Source of the DNA: Gemmatimonadota bacterium
GTDB lineage: Bacteria; Gemmatimonadota; Gemmatimonadetes; Gemmatimonadales; GWC2-71-9
Direction of reading: 5' to 3'
DNA length: 32,411 bases
NCBI GenBank assembly: GCA_003222235.1
Contig: QHVD01000023.1
Span: forward strand, 1 to 32,411
How positions within the stretch are numbered: the first letter of the stretch is position 1; every line of letters starts with the position of its first letter. The notes under the pieces were generated by a model. It was not told the DNA's origin. It was given only the letters and a program-made list of their open reading frames with translations, and ran no database searches. The position numbers were made by a program, and so were the translations under genes. This document shows positions 24,222-32,411 of this stretch, one piece after another.

Positions 24222-25296
24222 ACACGCCATCCAGTGCGCTCTCCGCGGGCGGCATCTTGGCACGGCTCTCGAGCGCTTCCTCGGCGGCCGCCTCGACCTG
24301 CGCCGTCACGTCCGCCTCGACTTGCTCCAGCCGCTGCGCGGGGACGCCCTCTTCCTTCAGGTACTCCTCGTACAGCCCGATCGGGTCGCGCTTCCCCCAC
24401 GTCTTGAAGAGCTCGTCGGAGAACGTTTCGCGGGCCTCGCGCTCGTCGTGGGTCGCGTGGCCGCCCATGCGAAACGTCTCGGCGACTAGCAGCGCGGGGC
24501 CCTGACCGCTGCGGCAGCGCTCGGCAGCGATGCGCGTCGCGGCCCAAGCATCGAGCACGTTGTTGCCGTCGAATTCCGCCCCCCAGATGCCGTACTGCGC
24601 CGGCCAATCCTTGAAGTGCCCCGGCAGGTGGTGCTGGTCGAGCCGGGTTCCGAGGGCCACCTGGTTGTTTTGAAGGATGAAGATGGCGGGAACCTTCTGG
24701 ACGGCGGCGAAGTTCGTCCCCTCGTGCGCCGCCGCCGTCTTGGTCGAGCCGTCGCCGACCCAGGTGAGGGCCACGCGCTTCTCGCCCTTCATCTTGAATG
24801 TGAGGGCGATCCCCGTGATGACGGACACCATGTCGCCCACATGAGAGATCGGCTGCAGCACGCCGTGTCGCCACGAGCCGACGTGCAGGTCGCGCCCGCG
24901 GGACGGCGAGTCGTCGGTTGCGAGGTACGCCCGCAGCATCTCGGCGACGGACATCCCCAGCTCGCAGCACGCGGCGGCATTGCGGATCATCGGCGCCACG
25001 ATGTCGCGGCCCCGATCGAGGGCGTGCACGGGACCGACGGTGGCCGCTTCCTCCCCGCTGCCGAGCCAGGCCTTGGAGATCACGCCGGTCCGGACCCAGC
25101 GCTTCAACTGGATGTCGTGCAGCCGGGCGCGCAGCAGCGCGGCATATAGCTCCAGCTTGCCGTCGGCGCCGAGCGTCGAGGCGATCGCGGCGCGCTCGGG
25201 CGTACCCTCGATCGTGGCGCGGTACGCACGCACCAGGGCCGGCTCCGGCTTCCAGTCGATGTACTCGGGCGGATCGAAGGCGGGGAAACGCTTCAC
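24202..25296 (-). CDS. Thiamine-diphosphate dehydrogenase E1 alpha subunit (pyruvate or branched-chain 2-oxoacid type)
   Basis: 364 residues from GTG 25296, with a strong ribosome binding site (GAGGTGAT) overlapping the kinase stop. The ThDP/Mg motif is TWVGDGSTKTAAAHEGTNFAAVQKVPAIFILQNN; GSGEEAATVG and DIVAPMIRNAA are alpha-subunit hallmarks, and ETFRMGGHATHDERE holds the phosphorylation-loop region. The E1 component decarboxylates the 2-oxoacid and passes the acyl group to E2 lipoyl. No E1 beta or E2 gene is adjacent, so the partner must be encoded elsewhere. Pyruvate versus branched-chain specificity cannot be decided here. Confidence 0.92.
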   Translation of the reverse strand: MKRFPAFDPPEYIDWKPEPALVRAYRATIEGTPERAAIASTLGADGKLELYAALLRARLHDIQLKRWVRTGVISKAWLGSGEEAATVGPVHALDRGRDIVAPMIRNAAACCELGMSVAEMLRAYLATDDSPSRGRDLHVGSWRHGVLQPISHVGDMVSVITGIALTFKMKGEKRVALTWVGDGSTKTAAAHEGTNFAAVQKVPAIFILQNNQVALGTRLDQHHLPGHFKDWPAQYGIWGAEFDGNNVLDAWAATRIAAERCRSGQGPALLVAETFRMGGHATHDEREARETFSDELFKTWGKRDPIGLYEEYLKEEGVPAQRLEQVEADVTAQVEAAAEEALESRAKMPPAESALDGVYAKDGR

Positions 25297-25305
25297 GGGA
25301 TCACC

Positions 25306-26367
25306 TCATTTCAGCTTCTCCCTGAGCCTGGCGAACAGTCCCCCTTCGTACGACAGCGTCAGGGCCTCGGCGAACTCGAGCGCCGTGCCGTAGCGGTCAT
25401 CGGGGTCCGACTCCATGGCCCGGGCGAGGGCCTTCTCGAGGCTCCCCGGGAGCTCTGGGCGGACCTGGCGCAGCGGCGTCGGCCGCCCGCGCAGGCGCGC
25501 GATCATCGTCTCCTGGGCGTTCCGCCCCTGGAACGGCAGCGTTCCGGTGAGCATCTCGAACGCCACGATCCCCAGAGCGTAAATGTCGGAGCGTCCGTCG
25601 AGCGGCTTGCCGCGGATCTGCTCGGGGCTCATGAACTCCGGCGTCCCGAGAATGATCCCGGTGGCCGTGAGCTTCGCGATGGCCGGATCGGCGCGGCGCT
25701 CCTTGGCGAGCCCGAAGTCCATCACCACCGCGCGCTCGCGCCCACCGTCCTCCGGGACGAGCATGATATTCTCGGGTTTCAGGTCGCGGTGCACGATCTG
25801 CAGGTCGTGGGCATGCTGCAGACCCGCGCACACCTGCCGCAGGATTTCGATGCCCCGGTCGGGGGCCATCGGACCACCCCGCGCCTCGCGGTCGGAGAGC
25901 AGCTCGCCCCCGAGGAACGGCATCACGAGGTAGATGAGCCCGCCGTCCGACTCCCCGAGACGCAGGATCCGACACACGTTGGGATGGTCGAGCCGCATCG
26001 CGAGGCCGGCCTCACGCCGCAATCGCTCGACGGAGCTCTTGTCGGTGGCGAGCTTCGGCGACAGCACCTTGATGGCCACCTCTTGCCCGGAGGAGAGCTC
26101 GCGCGCGAGGTAGACGTAGGACATTCCGCCCTCACCGAGCTTCTTCAGCACCTGGTAGCGGGCGTCGATGATCTGGCTCGAGAGGGAGGCGCCGCGGTCG
26201 GGGCCGGGGCCGGGCGGTGGCATCGCGCGGGGGGGGGTGCGGCTCGCCGAGGGGGGGGGCGGGGGCTTGGGCGACTGCACCTCGATGAGCATGGTGCCGT
26301 CGCGGGAACAGAAGCGGGCGGTGTCGGGGTAGACGCCGCCGCACTTCGGGCAACGGCGCTCGGTCAT
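25306..26367 (-). CDS. Serine/threonine protein kinase with N-terminal zinc ribbon
   Basis: 353 residues. A short zinc-ribbon-like start (CPKCGGVYPDTARFCSRDG) is followed by a Pro-rich linker of about 35 residues and a full Hanks-type kinase: glycine loop LGEGGMSYVYLA, ATP Lys in VAIKVL, catalytic HRDLKPENIML, DFGLAKE and GTPEFMSPEQIRG. There is no C-terminal PASTA or membrane helix, so it is probably cytoplasmic. The ATG overlaps the diguanylate cyclase TGA (ATGA). The linker codons contain two runs of nine G on the plus strand (26229-26237 and 26251-26259), which slip easily. Being coupled to a response-regulator cyclase suggests joint signalling. Confidence 0.95.
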   Translation of the reverse strand: MTERRCPKCGGVYPDTARFCSRDGTMLIEVQSPKPPPPPSASRTPPRAMPPPGPGPDRGASLSSQIIDARYQVLKKLGEGGMSYVYLARELSSGQEVAIKVLSPKLATDKSSVERLRREAGLAMRLDHPNVCRILRLGESDGGLIYLVMPFLGGELLSDREARGGPMAPDRGIEILRQVCAGLQHAHDLQIVHRDLKPENIMLVPEDGGRERAVVMDFGLAKERRADPAIAKLTATGIILGTPEFMSPEQIRGKPLDGRSDIYALGIVAFEMLTGTLPFQGRNAQETMIARLRGRPTPLRQVRPELPGSLEKALARAMESDPDDRYGTALEFAEALTLSYEGGLFARLREKLK

Positions 26368-27806
26368 TGACGCACCACGTTGCGGCCTTCGTTCTTGGCC
26401 CGGTAGAGGGCCTGGTCGGCGAGCGCCACGAAGCTGTCGGCGCTGCTCACGCGGTCGTCGGGGAACGAAGCAAGCCCGATCGAGACGGTGAGGTCGAGCC
26501 GCTCCTCGCCGGGATCCGCGAAGTCGTGCTGCTTGATGCGCCGTCGCAGCCGCTCGGCGAAGATCGCCGCGCCGTGCATCGCCGTCTCCGGCAGCACCAC
26601 CACGAACTCCTCGCCGCCGTAGCGGGCCACGAGATCCACGGACCGCGTCTCCCGCCGCAGGATCTCGCCGACCTGGCGCAGCACCGAGTCCCCCGCGAGA
26701 TGGCCGCGGGTGTCGTTCACCACCTTGAAGTGGTCGATGTCGGCCAGCAGGATCGTCAGGGCCAGATTGTAGCGGCGCGCGCGGTCGAGCTCCGCCCCCA
26801 GCACGTCGGACAGGGCGCGCCGGTTGAGGCAGCCCGTGAGAGCGTCCGTGGCCGCGAGCTTCTCGAGGCGCTTCCTGTCCGAGACCGCCGTCTCGAAGTC
26901 GTATGCCTTCTCGATCGCGGCCACGGCCGTGCGGATCACGGTCTCGGCGAACTCGGCGTCGCCGAGCGTGAGGGCCGGGTCTTCTCCCGTCGTTCGCAGG
27001 AAAAACACGCCGATCTGCCGGTCCTTCATGGAGAACGGCAATGCGACCGCGGAGTGGGTCGCGACGTGAACACCCTCACGCTGCCAGCGCAGCCGCTCCT
27101 GCTCGTACAGCGGATCCCGGCCCACATCCGCGACGAGCACCGGGCGGCCGCTCGCGAGCGCGCCCTGGATCTCGGGGTAGCGCGCCAGCTCGACCTGCAG
27201 GTTGCGGAGCATCGGGTTCTCGTACGCCGCCACCACCAGGCCGAACTGGTCGCCGGGCTTGGCGAGGACCATCGAGCACTTGGAGATCTGGAGCGCGCGG
27301 GCGACGCGCCGCACCAGGATGTGGTAGATCTCGTCGGGCTTGATGGAGTCGGTGACCTCGTGGAGGATTTCCACGAGCGCGCCGCGGCTCTGCGCCTCCT
27401 CCTGAGCCCTGGAGAGCTCCTGGGAGGAGCGCACGTGCGCCTCGACTCGCGCCAGCAGCTCGCGCGCCCGGAACGGCTTGGCGATGAAGTCCGCGGCGCC
27501 CAGGCCCAGCGCCCGGACGGTCGCCCCTTCGACGTCCTGGACCGAGGAGATCATCAGCACCGGCAGGTGGCGGAACCGCTCGTCGGCCTTGATCTTCTGG
27601 AGCAGCTGCAGGCCGTCGACCTGCGGCATCATGATGTCCAGGAGCAGCAGGTGCGGGCGCTCCTCCTCGAGCTTGCTGAGCAGTCCTTCCCCGCCGGGCG
27701 CGACCACCACCTCGTACCCCTCGTGCTTCAGGATCCAGCTGAGCGTGCGGACCAGCGACTGGTCGTCGTCGGCGAGGAGAATCTTGGCTCCCGCGATGCC
27801 GGGCAT
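26364..27806 (-). CDS. Response regulator with GAF domain and GGDEF diguanylate cyclase
   Basis: 480 residues. The receiver domain (1-120) has ADDDQS and phospho-acceptor Asp57 in LLLLDIMMPQVDG, and FIAKPF with the conserved Lys. A GAF-like sensor follows (about 150-310). The C-terminal GGDEF domain has the active-site GGEEF at 397-401 and a product-inhibition I-site RSVD (388-391) five residues upstream, so it should make c-di-GMP and be feedback-inhibited. Its histidine kinase is not in the window. It overlaps the kinase gene downstream and is 6 bp from the threonine dehydratase gene. Confidence 0.96.
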   Translation of the reverse strand: MPGIAGAKILLADDDQSLVRTLSWILKHEGYEVVVAPGGEGLLSKLEEERPHLLLLDIMMPQVDGLQLLQKIKADERFRHLPVLMISSVQDVEGATVRALGLGAADFIAKPFRARELLARVEAHVRSSQELSRAQEEAQSRGALVEILHEVTDSIKPDEIYHILVRRVARALQISKCSMVLAKPGDQFGLVVAAYENPMLRNLQVELARYPEIQGALASGRPVLVADVGRDPLYEQERLRWQREGVHVATHSAVALPFSMKDRQIGVFFLRTTGEDPALTLGDAEFAETVIRTAVAAIEKAYDFETAVSDRKRLEKLAATDALTGCLNRRALSDVLGAELDRARRYNLALTILLADIDHFKVVNDTRGHLAGDSVLRQVGEILRRETRSVDLVARYGGEEFVVVLPETAMHGAAIFAERLRRRIKQHDFADPGEERLDLTVSIGLASFPDDRVSSADSFVALADQALYRAKNEGRNVVRQ

Positions 27807-27812
27807 GTGGTG

Positions 27813-28742
27813 TCAGACCTCGAGCAGCGACGGATCGACGTTGCCCCCGCTCACGACGAGCACTGCGGGCGGGATGGGCTTCAGGATGCCGGCCCGCAAC
27901 GCCGCGGTCGTCGCGGCCCCGGAGGGCTCGACGGCCAGGCGGCACTGGCGCCATAGAAAATGCATCGCTTCCCGCAGCGTGTCATCGTCCACCAGCCCGA
28001 CCCCGCAGAGCCGCGCGCGCTGCTCTGTCAGGTGCGCGAAGGGAATCTCTCCCACGGTGAGCGTGATGAGGCCGTCGGCGAGGCTGGCCGTGCGGTCGAG
28101 CCGCACCGGCCTCCCGGCCTCGAGCGAGCGCTGGAGCTTGGGCGCGCCGCTGGGCTCGACCCCCCACACCCGCGCCCCGCTCCCCGCCGCGGCGAGCCCG
28201 ACGACCACGCCCGAGATCAACCCGCCGCCGCCCACCGGGACCACGACCGTCTCGACGCCCGGGAGCTGCTCGGCGATCTCGAGGCCCACGGTGGCCTGTC
28301 CCGCGACGATGTCGGGGTGATCGAACGGCGGGACGACGGCCAACGCTTCCCGCAGCGCGATCTCCTCGGCCTTCACGCGGCGATCCTCCGAAGTGCGGCC
28401 CGCGAACACGACTTCCCCGCCCCACTTCCTCACGCCCGCAACCTTCACCGCAGGCGCCGTCTCGGGCATCACCACCACCGCCCGGATCCCGACGTACTGA
28501 GCCGCGTAGGCCACGGCCTGCCCGTGGTTGCCGCTCGAGTAGGTGATCACCCCGCGCCGGCGCGCGGGCTCGGAGAGTTTCCGGATCGCGTTGTAGGCCC
28601 CGCGGACCTTGAACGCACCGGTCGGCTGGAGGCTCTCGAGCTTCAGGTACGCGCCCAGGGGCTCCACGTAGCGCAGCGGAGTCCGGACCGCCACGCCGCG
28701 GAGGCCCGCGGCCGCTTCGCGCACGCTCTCGGCCGTGACCAC
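27813..28742 (-). CDS. Threonine/serine dehydratase-like PLP enzyme
   Basis: 309 residues from GTG 28742, 2 bp after the gyrA stop. The fold-type II PLP lysine is in QPTGAFKVRGAYNAI. SSGNHGQAVAYAAQ is the substrate-carboxylate loop, and VVVPVGGGGLISGVV binds the PLP phosphate. It lacks the C-terminal ACT regulatory domains of IlvA, so it resembles catabolic TdcB-type dehydratases or serine racemase; threonine to 2-oxobutyrate is the likely main reaction. Cotranscription with gyrA is unusual and has no obvious functional link. Confidence 0.88.
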   Translation of the reverse strand: MVTAESVREAAAGLRGVAVRTPLRYVEPLGAYLKLESLQPTGAFKVRGAYNAIRKLSEPARRRGVITYSSGNHGQAVAYAAQYVGIRAVVVMPETAPAVKVAGVRKWGGEVVFAGRTSEDRRVKAEEIALREALAVVPPFDHPDIVAGQATVGLEIAEQLPGVETVVVPVGGGGLISGVVVGLAAAGSGARVWGVEPSGAPKLQRSLEAGRPVRLDRTASLADGLITLTVGEIPFAHLTEQRARLCGVGLVDDDTLREAMHFLWRQCRLAVEPSGAATTAALRAGILKPIPPAVLVVSGGNVDPSLLEV

Positions 28743-28744
28743 CG

Positions 28745-31282
28745 CTACTTCTTTGCCCGGGGCCGGCCCTTCGGCTTCGCCGTGCTCTTGGCGCCACCCG
28801 CCGGTGCGTCGTCCTCGTCTTCCCCGCCCTCGCCGCCGTTCTCTCCCACGTCTTCCTTGACCACCCGCGCGACGCCCACCACCAGGTCGCCCGGCGTGAG
28901 GTTCATGATCTTCACCCCCTGGGTGTTGCGGCCGGAGATGCGGATACCCTCGACCGGCACCCGGATCATGATGCCCTTCTTCGTGATCATCATGAGCTCG
29001 TCGTCGGGGAGAACCTCCTTCAGCGCGATGGCGTCTCCCGTCTTGTCGGTGCGCTTGAGCGTGATGATGCCGCGCCCGCCGCGGTGCTGGACCCGATACT
29101 CGTCGAGCTCCGAGCGCTTGCCCATGCCCGTCTCGGTCAGGGTGAGGAGGGTGGAAGCGCGGCGCACCACCACCATGCCCATTACCTGGTCGCCCTTGTC
29201 CAGCTCGATTCCCTTCACGCCCGTCGCGGTCCTGCCCATGTCCCGCACGTCCTTCTCGTGGAACCGGATGCTCATCCCGTGCCGGGTGGCGAGGACGATG
29301 TCGTTCGAGCCGTCCGTGACCTGCACGTCGATCAGCTCGTCGCCCTTCTCGATGTTGATCGCGCGGATGCCCGCGGAACGCGGGTTGCCGAACTCGGAGA
29401 GCGCGGTCTTCTTCACCACGCCGTGCTTGGTCGCGAAAAACAGGAACTGGTCCTCGGAGAACTCGCGCACCGGGACCAGCGCCGCCACGTGCTCGTCCGG
29501 CTTGATCGCGATGCACCCGATCACGGGCTTGCCGCGCGCCGCCCGCGCCGCCTGCGGGATCTCGTGCACCTTGAGCCAGTAGCACTGGCCGTTCTGGGTG
29601 AAAAACATCATGTAGTCGTGCGTCGAGGCGATGAAGAGGTGCTCGACCCAGTCGTCTTCCTTGGTCTGGGCGGAGATGACGCCCTTGCCGCCGCGGCGCT
29701 GGCGGCGGTAGGCCGAGACGGGGAGGCGCTTGATGTAGCCCGCGTGGGACACGGTGATCACCATGTCCTCTTCGGCAATCAGGTCCTCGATGGAAAACTC
29801 GCCCTGGTCGGCGACGATCTCGGTGCGGCGCTGGTCGCCGAACCCCTCGGCGAGCTCGCTGAGCTCCTCCTTCAGGATCTTCAGGCGCCGCGGCTTCGAG
29901 CCGAGGATCTCCTTGCACTCCTTGATGAACTTGCGGACCTCCTTCAGCTCGTCCTCGAGCTTGGAGATCTCGAGCGCGGTGAGCCGCGCGAGCCGCATGT
30001 TGAGGATCTCCGCCGACTGCTTCTCGGACAGCTCGAAGCGCTTGCGCAGGGCCGCGTCCGCCGTGGGCGTGTCCTTGGACTTGCGGATGACCTTGATCAC
30101 TTCGTCGATGTGGTCGACCGCGATCTTCAGGCCCTCGAGGATGTGCTCGCGGTCCTGGGCGCGCTTCAGCTCGAACTCGGTCCGGCGGGTGATGACGGTG
30201 TGCCGGTGCTCGATGAAGTGCTGCAGCAGCTCCTTCAGGTCCATCTCCTTCGGCACGCCGTCCACGAGCGCCAGCATGATCGCGCCGAAGGTGGTCTGCA
30301 TCTGGGTGTGCTTGTAGAGCTGGTTCAGGACCACGGCGGGCACCGCGTCGCGCTTCAGCTCGATGACGATGCGCATCCCCTCGCGGTCCGACTCGTCGCG
30401 CAGGTCGGAGATCCCCTCGAGCTTCTTGGCGTTGGCGAGCGCGGCGATTTGCGCGACCAGGTTGCTCTTGTTGACCTGATACGGGATCTCGGTCACGACG
30501 ATCTGGTGCTTCCCCGTGGACTCCCGCTCTTCGACCACCGCGCGCCCGCGGATCACGATCCGCCCCCGGCCCTTGTCGTAGCACTCCCGGATGCCGTCGC
30601 GGCCGTAGATGATCCCGCCGGTGGGGAAGTCGGGCCCGCGCACGAACTTCCGGAGGTCCTTCACGGCTGCGTCGGCGTGGTCCACCAGGTGGTTGATCGC
30701 CTGGACCACCTCGCTCAGGTTGTGGGGCGGGATGTTGGTGGCCATTCCCACCGCGATGCCGGCGGCGCCGTTCACCATGAGGTTCGGAAGCTTCGACGGG
30801 AGCACCGTCGGCTCCTGGAGCCGCTCGTCGAAGTTGGCGACGAAGTCCACGGTGTTCTTCTCGATGTCCTCCAGCATCGTCATCGCGACGCGCGTGAGCC
30901 GCGCCTCGGTGTAGCGGTAAGCCGCCGCGGGGTCCCCGTCCACCGACCCGAAGTTCCCCTGCCCGTCCACGAGCGGATAGCGCAGCGAGAAGTCCTGCAC
31001 CATCCGCACCAGCGCGTCGTAGACCGCGATGTCGCCGTGCGGGTGGTATTTGCCCAGCACATCGCCCACGACGGTGGCGCTCTTCTTGTAGGGGCGGCCC
31101 GGCACGAGACCGAGCTCGTGCATCGCGTACAGGATGCGGCGGTGGACGGGTTTGAGACCGTCGCGCGCGTCGGGCAGCGCGCGCTGCACGATGACGCTCA
31201 TCGAGTAGTCGAGGAACGACTCCTTCAGCTCGTCCTCGATGAGACGCGGGAGAATGCGCTCGCGGGCGTTGGGTGCGGTCAT
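28745..31282 (-). CDS. gyrA: DNA gyrase subunit A
   Basis: 845 residues. The breakage-reunion domain starts with [33 protein letters not shown], with the catalytic Tyr in [13 protein letters not shown]. The C-terminal domain is a beta-pinwheel with the GyrA box in [10 protein letters not shown], which separates gyrase from topoisomerase IV Par[11 protein letters not shown] covers part of the quinolone-determining region. The tail is acidic then basic ([13 protein letters not shown], then [10 protein letters not shown]). gyrB is not in the window. The 5' leader carries a 7-bp tandem repeat, a perfect dyad and a probable promoter. Confidence 0.98.
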   Translation of the reverse strand: MTAPNARERILPRLIEDELKESFLDYSMSVIVQRALPDARDGLKPVHRRILYAMHELGLVPGRPYKKSATVVGDVLGKYHPHGDIAVYDALVRMVQDFSLRYPLVDGQGNFGSVDGDPAAAYRYTEARLTRVAMTMLEDIEKNTVDFVANFDERLQEPTVLPSKLPNLMVNGAAGIAVGMATNIPPHNLSEVVQAINHLVDHADAAVKDLRKFVRGPDFPTGGIIYGRDGIRECYDKGRGRIVIRGRAVVEERESTGKHQIVVTEIPYQVNKSNLVAQIAALANAKKLEGISDLRDESDREGMRIVIELKRDAVPAVVLNQLYKHTQMQTTFGAIMLALVDGVPKEMDLKELLQHFIEHRHTVITRRTEFELKRAQDREHILEGLKIAVDHIDEVIKVIRKSKDTPTADAALRKRFELSEKQSAEILNMRLARLTALEISKLEDELKEVRKFIKECKEILGSKPRRLKILKEELSELAEGFGDQRRTEIVADQGEFSIEDLIAEEDMVITVSHAGYIKRLPVSAYRRQRRGGKGVISAQTKEDDWVEHLFIASTHDYMMFFTQNGQCYWLKVHEIPQAARAARGKPVIGCIAIKPDEHVAALVPVREFSEDQFLFFATKHGVVKKTALSEFGNPRSAGIRAINIEKGDELIDVQVTDGSNDIVLATRHGMSIRFHEKDVRDMGRTATGVKGIELDKGDQVMGMVVVRRASTLLTLTETGMGKRSELDEYRVQHRGGRGIITLKRTDKTGDAIALKEVLPDDELMMITKKGIMIRVPVEGIRISGRNTQGVKIMNLTPGDLVVGVARVVKEDVGENGGEGGEDEDDAPAGGAKSTAKPKGRPRAKK

Positions 31283-31289
31283 GGCAGAC

Positions 31290-31324
31290 GGGTGTCGGGT
31301 GTCAGGGGCCGGGTGTCTGGTGAC
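31290..31324. repeat. 7-bp tandem units in the gyrA leader
   Basis: Five 7-mers lie in register: GGGTGTC twice, AGGGGCC, GGGTGTC, TGGTGAC. It starts 8 bp upstream of the gyrA ATG and would be transcribed in the leader, over the place where a ribosome binding site would be expected. The same unit recurs at 8515-8549. Confidence 0.7.
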
Positions 31325-31325
31325 C

Positions 31326-31342
31326 TAAGTTGCGGCAACTTA
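31326..31342. promoter_or_regulatory. Perfect 17-bp dyad upstream of gyrA, candidate operator
   Basis: TAAGTTGC-G-GCAACTTA is a perfect 8-bp inverted repeat around one base. It overlaps the proposed -10 box of the gyrA promoter, as a repressor site would. The protein that binds it is unknown. Confidence 0.5.
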
Positions 31343-31365
31343 ATCACTTAGGCGATGAAATTCAA
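31337..31365 (-). promoter_or_regulatory. Probable gyrA operon promoter
   Basis: On the minus strand a -35-like TTGAAT (31365-31360) is separated by 17 bp from a -10-like TAAGTT (31342-31337). The match to the sigma-70 consensus is moderate, but the spacing and position, about 50 bp ahead of gyrA in an AT-richer stretch, are right. Most of the remaining spacer (31366-31427) holds a weak hairpin (about 31371-31397) that may end the TolB-like gene. Confidence 0.4.
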
Positions 31366-31427
31366 CCCGGCGTCCCTGCCGGACTGCTTGCGGGACGAAG
31401 GGTCAAGGCGGGCAGGCGCGCACCCGG

Positions 31428-32411
31428 CTACGGCATGAACGCCGGTGAGGTCATCTGCTCGGAGCCGGTGGCGGCGAGCGGCATGGGCGTCCCCGCGGCG
31501 GCGCCCGCCGGCTGCAGGAATACCCTGGAGAGGTTCTTCTCGCCCCCCACCAAAGCGAGGAGATCACCGGCCCGGGAGACGGCGAACTGGGAGATCAAGA
31601 CATTGGACCCGCTGAGGGGCGTCACCTGCGCGGTAGCGAGGTCGGCCTTGACGACCTGCGTCACCGTGCGGCCGCCCTGCTTGTGCTCGACGAGGTACGC
31701 GAGCGACCCGTCACGCAAGAATTGCGGAGAGCTCTCCCGAACCTGCGGCGTCTTGGTGAAGGCCCGCTGATTCGAGCCGTCCTTCGACATCAGCCAGATG
31801 TCTTGATTTCCCTCGCGCGTCGAAACGAACGCGATGGTCTCGCCGTCGGGCGACACGGCGGGTTGCCAGTTCTCCGTGGGCTCCTGAGTGAGCTGAACCG
31901 CGTCGGAGCCTGTGATCGACTGCACGAAGATCTGGCGATGGGAGCTGCGTTTCGACGTGAACACCACGCCTTGACCGTCCCCCGTGAATGTGGGATCGGC
32001 GTCCGCGGCCCGCGCGTTGGTGAGGCGCGCGGCGTTCGAGCCGTCCGCATCCATCACGTAGATCTCGGGCTGGCCGTCGCGCGTGGAGACGAACGCGATG
32101 CGCGACCCGTCCGGTGAGAACGCCGCCTGGGTCGCCGCGGCCGGATCATCCATGATCTTGCGCAGCTGGGACACGCTGGAGCGTTCCGTGGCGTAGAGTT
32201 GAAACCGGCCGGACCGCGAGCTCGCGACGACGATCTCCCCCTGCACGAACACCTCTGTCGTCGCCCGCCGACTCTCGGGCGCGGTGGCCACAATGCGAGC
32301 GTGGCCGTAGTCGAGGGACGTGACCATTCCATCCTGACCTACCGCCGCGACCGACGGGTTGTCGGAGGACCAGGCCACGCCGGTCGCCGGGCCGATCACC
32401 GCCCCGGCCTC
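31428..32411 (-). CDS. TolB-like PD40 beta-propeller protein with Ig-like domain, 5' end beyond window
   Basis: At least 327 residues, entering at the right edge. The visible N-terminal part (TGVAWSSDNPSVAAVGQDGMVTSL ... GHARIVATA) is a bacterial Ig-like (BIG2) domain. Then come at least three WD40/PD40 repeats with the usual FSPDGSRIAFVSTRDGQPEIYVMDADGSN, DPTFTGDGQGVVFTSKR and PAVSPDGETIAFVSTREGN. Proteins of this kind are exported and bind polysaccharide or protein at the surface; the exact role is unknown. The stop is 145 bp from the gyrA start on the same strand, with a promoter between them, so gyrA is probably a separate unit. Confidence 0.9.
   Translation of the reverse strand, partial: EAGAVIGPATGVAWSSDNPSVAAVGQDGMVTSLDYGHARIVATAPESRRATTEVFVQGEIVVASSRSGRFQLYATERSSVSQLRKIMDDPAAATQAAFSPDGSRIAFVSTRDGQPEIYVMDADGSNAARLTNARAADADPTFTGDGQGVVFTSKRSSHRQIFVQSITGSDAVQLTQEPTENWQPAVSPDGETIAFVSTREGNQDIWLMSKDGSNQRAFTKTPQVRESSPQFLRDGSLAYLVEHKQGGRTVTQVVKADLATAQVTPLSGSNVLISQFAVSRAGDLLALVGGEKNLSRVFLQPAGAAAGTPMPLAATGSEQMTSPAFMP

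Noticed and set aside
28745-30584. Minus-strand open frame within gyrA continuing into the dehydratase gene
   Set aside because: The gyrA part is a shadow frame; only the dehydratase part from GTG 28742 has homology-like motifs.
7966-31324. CRISPR array
   Set aside because: Repeat units are 7-10 bp and contiguous, without unique spacers or cas genes.
29084-31351. Long plus-strand open frame (about 755 codons) opposite gyrA
   Set aside because: It is antisense to a clear gyrA, its composition is His/Leu/Arg/Asp-rich without domains, and it is a by-product of high GC codon usage.

Overview
The window is very GC-rich bacterial DNA (roughly 70% by eye), packed with genes and short overlaps. Gene content (large diguanylate cyclase and kinase signalling genes, many exported hydrolases, TolB-like Ig/PD40 proteins, a class-V aminotransferase coupled to serA) fits a soil or sediment Gemmatimonadota-like organism. 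This assignment is inference; there is no rRNA here to test it. I found no tRNA or rRNA gene, CRISPR array, prophage or complete insertion sequence.

Layout. (1) 1-2387, minus: leuS, cut by the left edge and interrupted by an in-frame TGA. (2) 2452-4560, plus: a chemoreceptor. (3) 7893-4563, minus: a nicotinamidase-like hydrolase, a class-V aminotransferase and serA, joined by ATGA overlaps (serine biosynthesis plus NAD salvage). (4) 15046-8029, minus: a membrane protein, a family-2 glycosyltransferase, a zinc-finger anti-sigma-like protein, an exported unknown and nicotinate phosphoribosyltransferase, then the arginine cluster argC-argB-argD and an ArgA-like acetyltransferase behind an ARG-box-like AT-rich site. 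(5) 15249-18130, plus: glycosylasparaginase, a damaged outer-membrane protein gene and a TetR regulator, preceded by a 108-bp MITE-like element. (6) 18100-20624: a membrane-anchored metallophosphoesterase (minus) and an S41-type peptidase (plus), divergent, with start codons almost touching; both look frameshifted. (7) 31282-20651, minus: a nine-gene directon of gyrA, threonine dehydratase, response-regulator/GAF/diguanylate cyclase, Ser/Thr kinase, an E1-alpha dehydrogenase subunit, M1 aminopeptidase, sugar dehydrogenase and dienelactone hydrolase-like gene (eight named genes here, most 0-20 bp apart or overlapping). (8) the right edge: the 3' end of a TolB-like protein.

The most unusual signal is a set of short tandem-unit repeats, mostly folded as inverted repeats. 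Each locus has its own unit length: 9 bp in leuS, 8 bp at 7966, 18098, 19022 and 21344, 10 bp at 20601, and 7 bp at 8515, 17445 and 31290. They sit at gene ends, in spacers or inside coding sequence, where they encode Pro/Gly-rich or WWTGG-containing segments or supply stop codons. Several coincide with overlapping convergent stops and one with a frameshift.

Five genes carry apparent reading-frame lesions (leuS, argC, the outer-membrane protein, the metallophosphoesterase and the S41 peptidase). Whether these are real decay or assembly error cannot be settled from the sequence alone.
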